From: a virus
DNA length: 32,699 bases
IMG/VR virus record: IMGVR_UViG_3300034682_000197
Location: 1 to 32,699 of that record
Reading direction: 5' to 3' (one strand)
The notes under the pieces were generated by a model. It worked only from the letters and a program-made list of their open reading frames with translations. It searched no databases and was not told the DNA's origin. Made by a program: the position numbers and the translations under genes. Shown in pieces: positions 1 to 8,800 of this stretch. The stretch's first letter is position 1. Each line of letters starts with the position of its first letter.

Positions 1-204
1 GACAAGCTGGCCCGCACCGTCGGATTCCAGGACAAGGACGCGGCACCCATCGTCCCCCAGGCCCAAGCCGACATGCCCATGGCTGATGCCGTGGACATGG
101 GCACCAACACCAGCCCGGCATTCCCTGTCTTGCCCCCCACCGGTGGCGAGGGTGCGGCGACCGGCATCGAGACACCCGGCGCCGATGGCGTTCAACCCCA
201 GTAA
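1..204 (+). CDS. C-terminal end of probable phage portal protein (partial)
   Basis: The frame is open from the first base and stops at TAA 202-204, giving 67 residues of a C-terminal tail. The tail is rich in Ala, Pro, Gly and Asp (for example QAQADMPMADAVDMG), as is common in the disordered ends of large portal proteins. No catalytic motif is visible. The portal call rests only on order: in phages with an N4-gp56-type capsid the portal gene precedes the scaffold and capsid genes, which follow here. A typical portal would start far upstream of the window. A different head protein remains possible. Confidence 0.5.
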   Translation, partial: DKLARTVGFQDKDAAPIVPQAQADMPMADAVDMGTNTSPAFPVLPPTGGEGAATGIETPGADGVQPQ

Positions 205-215
205 GGAGAAAAACC

Positions 216-389
216 ATGCGAGGTATTGCGATGGACAAGGAATGGCAGGCAGAGGACGACATGCGCACCTTGGTGCGCGCCGAAGAGATCCGCAAGGACA
301 CCAAGCGCCTGAAGGCGGCCCAGGCCATGGCCAAGAAGCGTGCCGACGAACTCAAGAGCTTGGCGCCACAGTCACAGCCCAAGAAGTAA
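216..389 (+). CDS. small highly charged phage protein, 57 aa
   Basis: This short gene lies 11 nt after the portal-like stop. It has a good ribosome binding site (AAGGAG at about 204-209) before ATG 216 and ends at TAA 387-389. The product starts MRGIAMDKEWQAEDD and is almost wholly charged and helical, with many Lys, Arg, Glu and Asp, and ends QSQPKK. There is no membrane segment or Cys. It is too short for many gene callers, but spacing, ribosome binding site and codon use match its neighbours. Its function is unknown; its position suggests a head-assembly accessory protein. Confidence 0.6.
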   Translation: MRGIAMDKEWQAEDDMRTLVRAEEIRKDTKRLKAAQAMAKKRADELKSLAPQSQPKK

Positions 390-425
390 CCACTGACAAA
401 ACCACCACTGTAGGAGCAAGCAAAC

Positions 426-1472
426 ATGCCCAAGACGTTGAAGATGATGATGGCCCGCCTGATGAACGCCGCCGCAGAAGGGGCTGATCTGCCCGGGGAT
501 ACCGTGGTGCTGGACGACGAGCACCAGCCAGGCACCCCCGAGGACCGCGGCGATTTTCTGCCCGGCGATGACCTGGACCCCGAAGCCTTGGAGGCCGTCG
601 CGGCCGGTGCAGGGGGCAATGGCGGTGAACAACCCCCTGCACAGCAGCCCAGCACGGCCACCGAAGACCCGGACGAGGGCAAGGGCGGTAACAACAGCGG
701 CAGCGTGCCCCATGCGCGCTTTCATGAGGTCAACGAGCGTCGCAAGGCTGCGGAACAAGAACTCGAACTGCTGCGCAAGCAGCTGCAAGAGCGCGACGCG
801 CAAGCCGGTGATAGCAGCGATGGCAAGGAAAAACCAGGCCAGTCCAAAGACACGCAAGCACCAGCAGCTACGGTTTTTGATGTGGATGCCCAGGAGCAGG
901 CCTACCTGGATGCCCTGATGGAGGGGGACACCGCGCAGGCCAAGAAGATCCGCGCCGGCATCAACCAGCACCTGATGGAGCAGGCCAGCGCCACGGTCCT
1001 GGAGCGCGCGCGCGCCGAACAAGCAGCGCGTGAACTGGCGCAGGCACAGAAGAACGCGACTCAGCTGCTGGCAGAGACTGCCAATTCCGTGGTGGCCGAC
1101 TTCCCGTTCCTGGAGGAAGCAGAGCACAGCGAAGTGCTGGACATGATCGAGGCGCGCCGCGATGCCCTGATTGCCAAGGGCAAGGCCCCCCACCAGGCAC
1201 TGCGCGAGGCGGCCGATTTCATCGCCCCGAAATTCGCACCCGCAGGTTTCGCCCCGGCTAAGTCTTCGCCCGCAGCGCCTGCCAAGACAGACTTGCGCCC
1301 AGCAGCAGCCACAGCGCGCGGCGCCCAGGCATCCCTGGCGCAGCCACCAGTGCCTGCTGCGGGCATGGGCAACCGCGCCACGGGATCTGACCCCCTGAAC
1401 GTGGCCGCGATGGACGATGACCAGTTTGATCGTCTGTCCGAAGCTGAAAAGCGCCGTTTGCGCGGCGACTGA
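426..1472 (+). CDS. scaffolding-like head assembly protein, 348 aa
   Basis: The gene lies directly upstream of the major capsid gene, the usual place for a scaffold. The protein is acidic and low in complexity for residues 1-90, then has a charged helical stretch (about 95-130, ERRKAAEQELELLRKQ) that looks like a coiled coil. A linker and a second helical block (about 150-280, rich in Ala, Gln and Glu) follow. The end is basic, EAEKRRLRGD; a basic C-terminus is the part that contacts capsid subunits in many scaffolds. There are no membrane segments and no visible protease triad. The start at ATG 426 follows GGAGCAAG. The scaffold role is inferred from position and composition. Confidence 0.65.
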   Translation: MPKTLKMMMARLMNAAAEGADLPGDTVVLDDEHQPGTPEDRGDFLPGDDLDPEALEAVAAGAGGNGGEQPPAQQPSTATEDPDEGKGGNNSGSVPHARFHEVNERRKAAEQELELLRKQLQERDAQAGDSSDGKEKPGQSKDTQAPAATVFDVDAQEQAYLDALMEGDTAQAKKIRAGINQHLMEQASATVLERARAEQAARELAQAQKNATQLLAETANSVVADFPFLEEAEHSEVLDMIEARRDALIAKGKAPHQALREAADFIAPKFAPAGFAPAKSSPAAPAKTDLRPAAATARGAQASLAQPPVPAAGMGNRATGSDPLNVAAMDDDQFDRLSEAEKRRLRGD

Positions 1473-1489
1473 TCGCCGTGTGAGCCCTG

Positions 1490-1518
1490 GCAGTAGCAGA
1501 CCCGCCACCTGCTACTGC
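1490..1518 (+). other. 10-bp stem-loop between scaffold and capsid genes
   Basis: GCAGTAGCAG (1490-1499) pairs perfectly with CTGCTACTGC (1509-1518) across a 9-nt loop. It lies 18 nt after the scaffold-like stop. The downstream sequence is only moderately T-rich (ATTTCTGGCGTTTTCG), so it may be a leaky terminator or an mRNA-stabilising or processing hairpin rather than a strong stop. The gap from 1473 to 1647 holds no other feature that I can support. Confidence 0.5.
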
Positions 1519-1647
1519 GCCCAATTTCTGGCGTTTTCGTCTGTAGGCCGTGACGTAAAAGGGCCTGGCTTCTTGACTGCCCATGTCATGTCATTCGCTT
1601 GAGGGCGGCGCATGTCCCAAGAACCCGACCATTCTTAGGAGCAAGAC

Positions 1648-2748
1648 ATGCTGACGAATTTTGGCGCTTTGACACCCCAGCAAAAGCTGGTGTGGAGCCG
1701 TGATACCTGGAGCGCAGCGCGCGACCAGATGTTCCTCAAGCGTTTCATGGGCAAGACCCAAAACGCCATGATCCAGGTGATCAAGGAACTGACCAAGACC
1801 GAAAAGGGTGACCAGGCCCTCATCCAGCTGGTGGCCGATCTGGTGGAAGACGGCGTCATCGGGGACAACGAGCGCGAAGGCAACGAAGAGGCCATGCAGT
1901 CGTACAGCCAGGTGATCTCGCTGGACCTGATGACCCACTCGGTGCGCAACCAGGGCAAGCTGGCCGACCAGCGCACGGTGATCAGCTTCCGTGAGCAGGG
2001 CCGCGACAAGCTGGCCTACTGGCTGGGCAATCGCTTCGACCAGCTGGGCTTTTTGACCATGTCGGGCATCAGCTACGAGTTCAAGAACAACGGTGCGCGC
2101 CGCACAAACTCGCCCTTCCCGAAGCTGTCGTTTGCGGCAGACGTTGCGGCGCCCACCTCCAAGCGCTCCCTGATGTGGGATGGCCAGAGCCTGGAGTTCT
2201 CCAACACCGGCAGCATCACCAAGGACTGCCTGCCCAGCTACAAGATGATCGTGGACCTGATCGCCTACGCCAAGGAGCACTATGTGCGCCCCTTGAAGGA
2301 TGGCGGCAAGGATTACTTCGTCCTGCTGGTGGCGCCGGGCACCCTGGCCAACCTCAAGAAGGACCCCGACTACCAGCGCGCTGTGGTGGCCGTGGCCACC
2401 AAGGCCGGCACCGATTCCCCCTGGTTCACGGGTTCGACCGTGACCGTGGATGGTGCGGTGATCCATGAGCACAACCTGGTCTACACCACCAAGGGCGCGC
2501 CGGCGGGCAGCAAGTGGGGCGCGGGCGGCAATGTGAACGGCACCCGCACCTTGCTGTGCGGTGCACAGGCCATGGCCATGGTGGACCTGGGCGCGCCGGA
2601 CTGGGTGGAGAAGCTGTTCGACTACGACAGCCGCCAGGGCATCAACATCGACAAGATGCTGGGCCTGCTCAAGCCCCAGTTCTACAGCATCTACGACGAG
2701 TCGGTCGAGGACTTCGGGATCATCGGTCTCGATCACTACATCGGCTAA
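1648..2748 (+). CDS. major capsid protein, N4-gp56 family, 366 aa
   Basis: This is the main head shell subunit. The N-terminal half has the pattern remembered for the N4-gp56 capsid family: MLTNFGALTPQQKLVWSRDT at the start, then a helix with MFLKRFMG, and around residues 100-130 THSVRNQGKLADQRTV followed by REQGRDKLAYWLGNRFDQ. Length of about 370 residues is normal for small members. The C-terminal part is a mixed beta region ending DESVEDFGIIGLDHYIG. The start at ATG 1648 follows TAGGAGCAAGAC. A stem-loop precedes the gene and another follows it, which fits separate control of this abundant product. No protease site or fused decoration domain is apparent. Confidence 0.9.
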   Translation: MLTNFGALTPQQKLVWSRDTWSAARDQMFLKRFMGKTQNAMIQVIKELTKTEKGDQALIQLVADLVEDGVIGDNEREGNEEAMQSYSQVISLDLMTHSVRNQGKLADQRTVISFREQGRDKLAYWLGNRFDQLGFLTMSGISYEFKNNGARRTNSPFPKLSFAADVAAPTSKRSLMWDGQSLEFSNTGSITKDCLPSYKMIVDLIAYAKEHYVRPLKDGGKDYFVLLVAPGTLANLKKDPDYQRAVVAVATKAGTDSPWFTGSTVTVDGAVIHEHNLVYTTKGAPAGSKWGAGGNVNGTRTLLCGAQAMAMVDLGAPDWVEKLFDYDSRQGINIDKMLGLLKPQFYSIYDESVEDFGIIGLDHYIG

Positions 2749-2764
2749 CCCTTCCAACGCCCAG

Positions 2765-2781
2765 GCCCGCACCGCGCGGGC
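2765..2781 (+). other. GC-rich hairpin after the capsid gene
   Basis: GCCCGC (2765-2770) pairs with GCGGGC (2776-2781) around the loop ACCGC. A T-rich stretch (TTCCTTTTGTTGTTG) begins about 15 nt later, so it is not a canonical terminator. It could protect or weakly end the capsid message. Confidence 0.3.
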
Positions 2782-2826
2782 TGCGGGCGAAGTGGTTCCT
2801 TTTGTTGTTGAACAAGGAGAGCAGCA

Positions 2827-3213
2827 ATGCCTATCAAGAAAAACTCCGGCCGCCAGGACCTGCTGGTGGCCTTTGTGGATGTGAAGTTCAGTGATCTGGC
2901 CCCAGGTGCCAACCCCACCATTGAGGTGCCCCACGGCGCCGTGCTGGTGGGCGGCGATGTGGTGGTGACGACGCCTTTCAACTCGGCCACCTCGGCCACA
3001 GGCACCGTGGGCGACCAGGGCGATGCGGACCGTTACGGCACCGTGGACCTGAAGCAGGCCGGCCGCACCGCGCTGACCATCACCGGCCACAAGCACAGCG
3101 TGGCCGATAGCGTGCTGCTGGGCTTTGCCCAGGTGGGCAGCGCGACGGCCGGGGCCTTGCGCCTGACCCTGCACTACTACGTGGAAGGCCGCGCCGCCTT
3201 CAGCCAGGGCTGA
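2827..3213 (+). CDS. small virion protein, possible head decoration protein, 128 aa
   Basis: The gene starts at ATG 2827 after a clear AAGGAG site and is followed by a strong terminator, so it closes the capsid transcription unit. The product looks mostly beta-stranded, with alternating hydrophobic residues (IEVPHGAVLVGGDVVVTTPF; later ALTITGHKHSVADSVLLGFAQVG and LRLTLHYYVEGRAAF). There is no signal peptide or membrane segment. Size, beta content and position after the capsid gene fit a decoration or head-fibre protein, but no specific family was recognised. Confidence 0.6.
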   Translation: MPIKKNSGRQDLLVAFVDVKFSDLAPGANPTIEVPHGAVLVGGDVVVTTPFNSATSATGTVGDQGDADRYGTVDLKQAGRTALTITGHKHSVADSVLLGFAQVGSATAGALRLTLHYYVEGRAAFSQG

Positions 3214-3244
3214 AACACAGTGGTGGGGCTTCGCGCCCCTTTGG

Positions 3245-3279
3245 CCCGGTGACCGGTGGCCCCTGTCACCGGGGTTTTT
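3245..3279 (+). terminator. intrinsic terminator ending the capsid unit
   Basis: CCCGGTGAC (3245-3253) pairs with GTCACCGGG (3265-3273) over an 11-nt loop. G and TTTTT (3275-3279) follow immediately, which is a textbook Rho-independent terminator 31 nt after the preceding stop. Confidence 0.85.
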
Positions 3280-3315
3280 GAGCATCCCAGACCTTTGATT
3301 TCCAAGAGGTGATCC

Positions 3316-3717
3316 ATGAAATTCCGCAGCCCAGGCGAGCAGCCTTTGCACATTGGCCTGACCAGTGGCCACACGCTGGTGATTCCCCCCGAGGGCGTTG
3401 AAGTGCCCGATATGTTCCGCCGCGAAGCGATCTCGCGCGGGGCTGAGCCCCTGGCCGACTCTGGCGCCTCGATCGCTCCCGCTGGCGATGCGGCCCAGGC
3501 TGGCAGCGGCCAGGCCGCCGCCGACAAGCGCATTGAACTGATCAAGGATGCCCTGCGCACCATGCTCAACGGCGCCAATGAAGAAGACTTCACCGATGGT
3601 GGCAAGCCTGCCCTGCAGCGCCTGAAGGCGGTGGCGGGCTTCAACATCACGCGCGCCGAGGCGGATGAAGCCTGGGCCCAGGTCCAAGCCGAAGAAGCTG
3701 AAGCCAGCAACAGCTGA
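3316..3717 (+). CDS. phage head/connector-region protein, 133 aa
   Basis: The protein has two parts joined by an Ala/Gly-rich linker (about residues 50-75). The N-terminal beta part (MKFRSPGEQPLHIGLTSGHT... to PDMFRREAISRGAEP) looks like a small barrel. The C-terminal helical part (IELIKDALRTMLN... DFTDGGKPALQRLKAV... RAEADEAWAQV) follows a pattern recalled from small proteins of the Mu-like and related head regions (a target-like W/F-T-x-DGKP motif, then a helix with AW). The start at ATG 3316 has an AGAGGTGA site. It stops 17 nt before the adaptor gene. The molecular role is unknown; a head-to-tail region structural or assembly role is inferred. Confidence 0.6.
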   Translation: MKFRSPGEQPLHIGLTSGHTLVIPPEGVEVPDMFRREAISRGAEPLADSGASIAPAGDAAQAGSGQAAADKRIELIKDALRTMLNGANEEDFTDGGKPALQRLKAVAGFNITRAEADEAWAQVQAEEAEASNS

Positions 3718-3734
3718 TCCAGGCAGGGCGCGCC

Positions 3735-4409
3735 ATGAACCTCAAAGAGCTGATCAACGAGTTGCGCATCGCGCTGGCGGATGAGGTGGAGCCTTGTCTG
3801 TGGAGCGATGAGGCGCTGACCAGCTACCTCAACGAGGCCGTGCAGGAATCCTGCGAGCGGGCACTACTCATTGAGGACATGACGACAGAGGCGGTATGTC
3901 GCATTGCCCTGCAGCCAGGGCAGGCCGTGTACCGCCTTCACCCGTCCGTTTTGAAGGTGGAGCGCGCCCTGGTGGATGGCAAGCCACTGACCGAGACCAG
4001 CATTGAACGGCTGGACGAGGGCATGTCCAACTGGGAGGCGCGCCGCGGTGAGCCACGCCAGTATGTGTTTGTGCAAGCTGGCGGTGCTGGCCAGCCGGCC
4101 ATCCAGCTGGTGCCCGAGCCTGTTGCACCTGGGCTGCTGAAGCTGCGGGTGTACCGTGGCGCCTTGGTGCCGATGGCAGCGGCTGCAGCAGAGACCGACG
4201 CGCCGGAAATCCCTGTGCGCCACCATCGCAAGCTGATGAACTGGGCCCTGCGCTGTGCCTATCTGCGCCCCGATGCGGATGGCTATGACCGGGACCGGGC
4301 CCAAGTGCACGAAGCCATGTTTGAACGGGACTTCGGCGCGCGCCCGGATGCGAACGTGCAGCGCAAGCAGCGCGACAAGCGCCCGCGCCTGGTCAGATCC
4401 CACTGGTAA
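3735..4409 (+). CDS. phage head-tail adaptor protein, 224 aa
   Basis: The protein opens with helices typical of connector/adaptor proteins (MNLKELINELRIALADE..., LWSDEALTSYLNEAVQESCERALL), followed by a beta-rich insertion (about residues 50-150). It ends in a helical segment (RHHRKLMNWALRCAYLRPDADGYDRDRAQVHEAMFERDFG) and a basic tail. This arrangement matches the phage adaptor family recalled from SU10-like and N4-gp56-type podophages, where the protein forms the ring under the portal. Length is normal. The gene follows closely after its neighbour and precedes an intergenic gap with a recurring motif and hairpin. Confidence 0.7.
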   Translation: MNLKELINELRIALADEVEPCLWSDEALTSYLNEAVQESCERALLIEDMTTEAVCRIALQPGQAVYRLHPSVLKVERALVDGKPLTETSIERLDEGMSNWEARRGEPRQYVFVQAGGAGQPAIQLVPEPVAPGLLKLRVYRGALVPMAAAAAETDAPEIPVRHHRKLMNWALRCAYLRPDADGYDRDRAQVHEAMFERDFGARPDANVQRKQRDKRPRLVRSHW

Positions 4410-4421
4410 CCCCGCCTAGGG
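4410..4421 (+). repeat. recurring intergenic motif, copy 1 (CCCCGCCTAGGG)
   Basis: This lies immediately after the adaptor stop codon and 60 nt before the next start. It differs by one base from the 12-nt motif CCCCGGCTAGGG found exactly at 22492 and 30857 and, with one change, at 5833. The shared CTAGG core is notable because CTAG is normally rare in such genomes. Confidence 0.5.
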
Positions 4422-4439
4422 TTTGAGCCGCGAGGGTGC

Positions 4440-4473
4440 TTTGCTGACACTGCCAGCCAGTGAAACCAGCAAA
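4440..4473 (+). other. two-part hairpin just upstream of the 4482 gene
   Basis: TTTGCTG (4440-4446) pairs with CAGCAAA (4467-4473), and inside it CACTG (4448-4452) pairs with CAGTG (4458-4462). The structure ends 8 nt before ATG 4482 and covers the likely ribosome binding region (AAAGGCA), so it may tune translation of the following gene. There is no T-run, which argues against a terminator. Confidence 0.4.
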
Positions 4474-4481
4474 GGCACGTC

Positions 4482-5816
4482 ATGGCCACCGATCAAGAAC
4501 GCCAGCAACTGATTAACCAGATTCCAACCGAGCAGGGCCGTGCAGCACCGGCTGCGAAGCGGCTGGGCAGCTTGAGCACCTCGGAAGTCGGGCGCAACCT
4601 GGCCAACACCGCCATGGCCTTGCCCGCTGTTGGGGGCGCAGTGCGTGCGGCTGCGGCAGCGCCGGCGGTGTCCCGCCTGGTGGGTGCCGGCATGACCGGT
4701 GCGGGCAGCGTGGCTGGGGCTGCCAAGGCTGCTGCCCCTTACATCACCCCAGGCGCGGGCCTGGCTGCGGTGTCTGCTGCATCGGAAGCGGAGCGCCCAG
4801 CAACCGCGCAGCGCCTGGCCACCTACCAGCCCCAGGGCACGCCGCCCCAGCAGCCGGCAGTCGCATCACCGGTGCCGGCACAAACCGCCGCCGCGGCAAT
4901 CCCGAACGCCCAGACGGGCCAGATCGAGTTTGATGCGGCCACCAACACCTACTCCGGCAAGGACGTGGGCGCCGGGGCGCAGATCGTGAATGGGCGTGGC
5001 GGTGGTGCAGTCAGTGCACAGAACCAGCAAGCCGCTGATCGGCTGGCCCAAATGCAGCAGTTTGAGAGCGTGGCGCGCGTGGCCGGCAGCGACAACGTGC
5101 CGCAAAGCCCCCAGCGGGGCATGCTGGCCGTGCCGACGGCCACCCACAGCGGCAACGATTGGCGAGCGCGCGAGACCCTGCGCCGCCTGAAGATGGATGC
5201 CGACAGCCTGATCCACAAGGATCCACGGGCGCGCCGGCAGGCCCAGGCGGCTTATCAGCAGGCGGCAACAGCCGATGTGGCGGCCATGACCGGTGGGCAG
5301 ACCAACATCGACACCAAGGCGATGGAGCTGGATGCTGGACTGCAGCGTGAAGGCATGCAGCAGTCGGGAGCGAACCAGCGCGCCGCAATTGGTGAGCGCA
5401 CGGCTGCGCAGCGGCTGGCCATCGACGGCCGGCGCTTGAACCTGGAGGAGACGACGCAGGGCTTTCAAAACCGCCAGGCCCAGCGGGTGGAGCAGGCCCA
5501 AGCAGCGTATCTGGATGCCGAGACCGACGATGCGCGCAACGCGGCGCAAAAGCGGCTTGCCACGCTGACCGGGCGCACCGATGCTGCGGACTGGGGCGTG
5601 CAGGTGACGCCGACCACCAAGAACGTGGATGGCTCCACCACCCAGGGCAGTGTGATCCGCTACAACAAGCGGACCGGAGAGGTGCAGGAAGTCGGTTCAG
5701 GCACCAAGGCACCAGCAGCACCAGCGAATGCTGCAGAGCGTGTCGTGGGGCAGCTGTACACGGCGCCCAACGGTCAGTCAGTGCGCTGGACCAAGGAAGG
5801 ATGGCAGTCCAGTTGA
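4482..5816 (+). CDS. probable internal virion / DNA-ejection protein, 444 aa
   Basis: This Ala- and Gln-rich protein lies between the adaptor gene and the giant polyvalent gene, where podophages often carry internal virion proteins. Residues 30-110 form a hydrophobic, small-residue stretch (ANTAMALPAVGGAVRAAAAAPAV..., GAGSVAGAAKAAAPYITPGA) that could be amphipathic or membrane-active. The middle (about 210-370) is strongly helical (RETLRRLKMDADSL, NLEETTQGFQNRQAQRVEQAQ). The end is a small beta segment (VVGQLYTAPNGQSVRWTKEGWQSS). No enzyme motif was seen. The ejection role is inferred from position and composition. A hairpin covers its translation start. Confidence 0.55.
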   Translation: MATDQERQQLINQIPTEQGRAAPAAKRLGSLSTSEVGRNLANTAMALPAVGGAVRAAAAAPAVSRLVGAGMTGAGSVAGAAKAAAPYITPGAGLAAVSAASEAERPATAQRLATYQPQGTPPQQPAVASPVPAQTAAAAIPNAQTGQIEFDAATNTYSGKDVGAGAQIVNGRGGGAVSAQNQQAADRLAQMQQFESVARVAGSDNVPQSPQRGMLAVPTATHSGNDWRARETLRRLKMDADSLIHKDPRARRQAQAAYQQAATADVAAMTGGQTNIDTKAMELDAGLQREGMQQSGANQRAAIGERTAAQRLAIDGRRLNLEETTQGFQNRQAQRVEQAQAAYLDAETDDARNAAQKRLATLTGRTDAADWGVQVTPTTKNVDGSTTQGSVIRYNKRTGEVQEVGSGTKAPAAPANAAERVVGQLYTAPNGQSVRWTKEGWQSS

Positions 5817-5832
5817 TCCGGTTCCGAACTGG

Positions 5833-5844
5833 CCCCGGCTAGGA
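5833..5844 (+). repeat. recurring intergenic motif, copy 2 (CCCCGGCTAGGA)
   Basis: This lies in the 64-nt gap between the 4482 gene and the giant gene and matches 11 of 12 bases of the recurring motif. Its CCCCG (5833-5837) can pair with CGGGG (5876-5880), which abuts the ATG at 5881, so it could also control access to the start codon. Confidence 0.5.
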
Positions 5845-5880
5845 ATAGACCCAAAACACCGTCTCCGCGAACCTGCGGGG

Positions 5881-8800
5881 ATGGCACAAGACACTCAGCT
5901 GGAGAGCGGCGCAACTCCATCCAAACCGCGCATTTACTCGGACGCTGAACTGGGCTTCGGCACCAACAGCACCACTGCAGCATCCTCCAGCGCGCCCAAG
6001 GTCTACACCGATGCTGAGCTGGGCTTTGCCCCCCAGGCACCGAGCCTTGGGCGCTCGGTGAGCGACTCAGCGATTGCACTGGGCACTGGGGTGGCCCAGG
6101 GCGTCAAGATGGTGTCGGACGCCTTCGGGGCCAACAACGCGGTGTCGCGCCTGATGGGCAAGGGGATCCAGGCGGCCGAAGGCCTGGAGTCCGACTATCG
6201 CAAGGCAGAAAAGCAAGAGCGCGCCCGCAAGATCAAGGCCGCCGAGGATTCCGGCAGCACCTGGGAAGAGGTGAAGGCCTATGCCGGCAGCATGGTTGAT
6301 GCACCGCTGGACACGACGCTGAATGCCGTGGGCTCGGTGGTGCCTACCCTGGCCGCGGCTGCACTGACGGGTGGCGGCAGTGCGGCTGCCCAACTGGCCG
6401 CGCGCGCTGCACCGGTGGCGATAGGTGCGGTCCAGGGGGCCGGGGCGGTCAAGGGTGGCATTTATGACGCGGTGGAGCAGCGGCACTTGGAGGCCGGCGC
6501 CACGCCCGAGCAGGCCGCCGAGCGCGCCGGGGCGGCTCAGGCCTATACCGGCGACAACCTGGGCGGCATCGCCGCCGGCGCCGGGCTGGGCATGCTGGCG
6601 GGATCGACCGGGGCCGAGGCCGCGGTGCGCCGCCTGGCCCGCGTGGGTGCGGCCAAGCAGGCCGCTGACGCATCGGCCGTGGGGATCGCGAAGGGCGCGG
6701 CGGTGGGCGCTGCCAAAGAAGCGCCGATGGAGGCCGTGCAGGGTGGCCAGGAGCGACTGGCCGCCAACCTGGCAGAGCAAGGCGAAGGGTTCGACACACC
6801 GACGATGCGCGGTGTCTTGGGCCAGGCCGCGCTGGAAGGCATGGCCGCCGCGCCTCTGGGGGGCGGCTTGGGTGCTGTGGAGGCCAGCGGCCGCGCAGGG
6901 CGTACCGATCCTGCCGCTGCACGGCAGAACGCCGAGGCGGCAGCGCAGGATGCCCAGGCCAAGACCGATGCCAAGCTGGCGGACGCCACGATGGTGGCCG
7001 ATGCCCAGCTGCAGGCCCAGCAGCGCGCCCAGGAGTTGGCCGAGCAGGAGGCGGGCACACTGGACGTGCCCCAGACCACGCCGCCGGATGGTGCTGCAGC
7101 CCTGCGTGCCCAGCAGGAAGCCGCGGCAGCCGCGCGCCAGCAGGCGCTGGAGGCCAGCCGCGCCGTGCAAGAGCCCGACGACGAAATCCTGCAATCCACC
7201 GGCCAGGCCGAGCCCGTGCGCCCCAGCGAAGCCATGGGCCTGCGTGCAGATGCCGGTGGCCTGGAATCGGTGGCCGCCATGGCTGTGGATGCTGGATTGA
7301 CCGAGCAGCTGCAAGCCCAGGCGGCGGCCCAGCAGCCCGAAGCACAGCAAAAACAAGAGCAATCAGCGCAAGACCAGCAAGGCATCAACGCCGAAACAGG
7401 TGAGGTGTCTGACGCGGCGCGCGAGCAGCAGATCCGCGAGCGCCTGGACTTCCTGGGCCAGCAGGGGCGCGCCCAGGGCTGGTCGGCCGAAGCGGTGGCC
7501 CAGCGCGATGCCTTGCAGCAGGAGCTGGACTTGCTGAGCCCGGGCCAGCGCATCGAGCAGCTGAATGCCCAGGCAGATGCCGCCGCCGCACAGGCCGCCG
7601 ATTGGGCGGGACGCCAGTACAAGCCCAACCCCCAGGAGCTGCCAGAACACGCTGCCCAGGGCGGGCCGGCGGATGTGGGCGAGGCGAACGAGCAGCGCCG
7701 CCTCAAAAAAGTGGTGCAGGCCAAGGGTGAGGAAGCCAGCGCACGCGCCCAGGCCGATGCGCTGCAGGCGCAGGGCAATGCAGCGGCCCAGCTGGCCGCC
7801 AAGCACGACCTGGCAGCCCTGCGCCGCAAGAAAACGGACGAGATGAGCACCGAGGAGCTGCATGCCCTGGCCGCAGACCTGGGCCCCAGGCATGTGCGCG
7901 CCAAGCGGTTGCAAAAAGCGATTGCAGAGCGTGAGGCACAGGCGCAGCCAGCTATCAACCAAGGAGTGAATGACCGTGGCCCTCAAACCGATCAAACCCA
8001 GCAAGCAAGCCCGCAACAGCCGCAAGCAGGCACAGCGCCGGGCCTTGCAATCGACAGCGGCGCGCCAGCAGCTGGAGCGCAAGCAGCCAAACTGATCGCC
8101 CAGGAGGGCAACCAGCGCCGTGAAGCCGAGCAGCAACGCAAGCTGCAGGCCTCCGAGCGCTGGACGCGCATGACCACGGTGGAGCGCCAAGCCGCCGCCG
8201 AGCAGGCCCAGGGCCTGAATGCGGTGGCCAAGAAGAACCTGCACAGCCGCGCCTGGGCCGACATTTCAGAAAAGAACCGCAAGGCGCTGCTGGACGTGGT
8301 GGTGCCCCAGACCGAGGCGGCCAGCGACATGCAGGCCTTCGCGCCGGAAACAGGCACGCTGGGTATCCCGCGCGCCGAGATGCCCCAGGTGCCCACCCAG
8401 TCGCACGGGGGCCTGGTCAAGCACCTGAACGCCCAGGGCATTGCCCACGAAACCACGACGGTGGACGCGACCGCGCTCAAGCCCACCCAGGCGGAATACT
8501 CGCCCAGCAAGGTGGCGCAGGCCAAGCAAGCCACGGGCGGCCGGGCGGTGATCGTGTCCAACGACGGTCACATCATCGACGGGCACCACCAGGCCATGGC
8601 GGCAGCCGAAGACGGCAAGCCCGTGAAGGCCATCGTGCTGGATGCGCCCGTGGAGCAGGCCCTGGAGGCGGTGAAGGCCTCGCCCAGCGTGCAAAAGGAT
8701 GCCAAACCAAGTGAGGCGTCAGGTGCTGCTGAGAACGAAGGGAAATCTGTACGGCCCAATCCACGCAGCTCATCTGTCAAAAAGGCGGAAATTGCTGCCC

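Noticed and set aside
1572-1601. TTGACT as a promoter -35 before the capsid gene
   Set aside because: No acceptable -10 is found at 16-18 nt (CGCTTG only).
1591-3687. long - strand open frame (698 aa) opposite the capsid genes
   Set aside because: High GC opens the antisense frame of real genes. The composition is His/Gly/Val-rich nonsense and it spans two terminators and several confirmed genes. The same applies to long - strand frames at 9085-11034, 13795-15495, 26937-29042 and 29006-30832.
5728-5880. upstream extension of the giant gene to ATG 5728
   Set aside because: Codons 5728-5816 only shadow the preceding gene, and 5817-5880 is the gap with the recurring motif. The conserved DAELGF motifs begin after ATG 5881.
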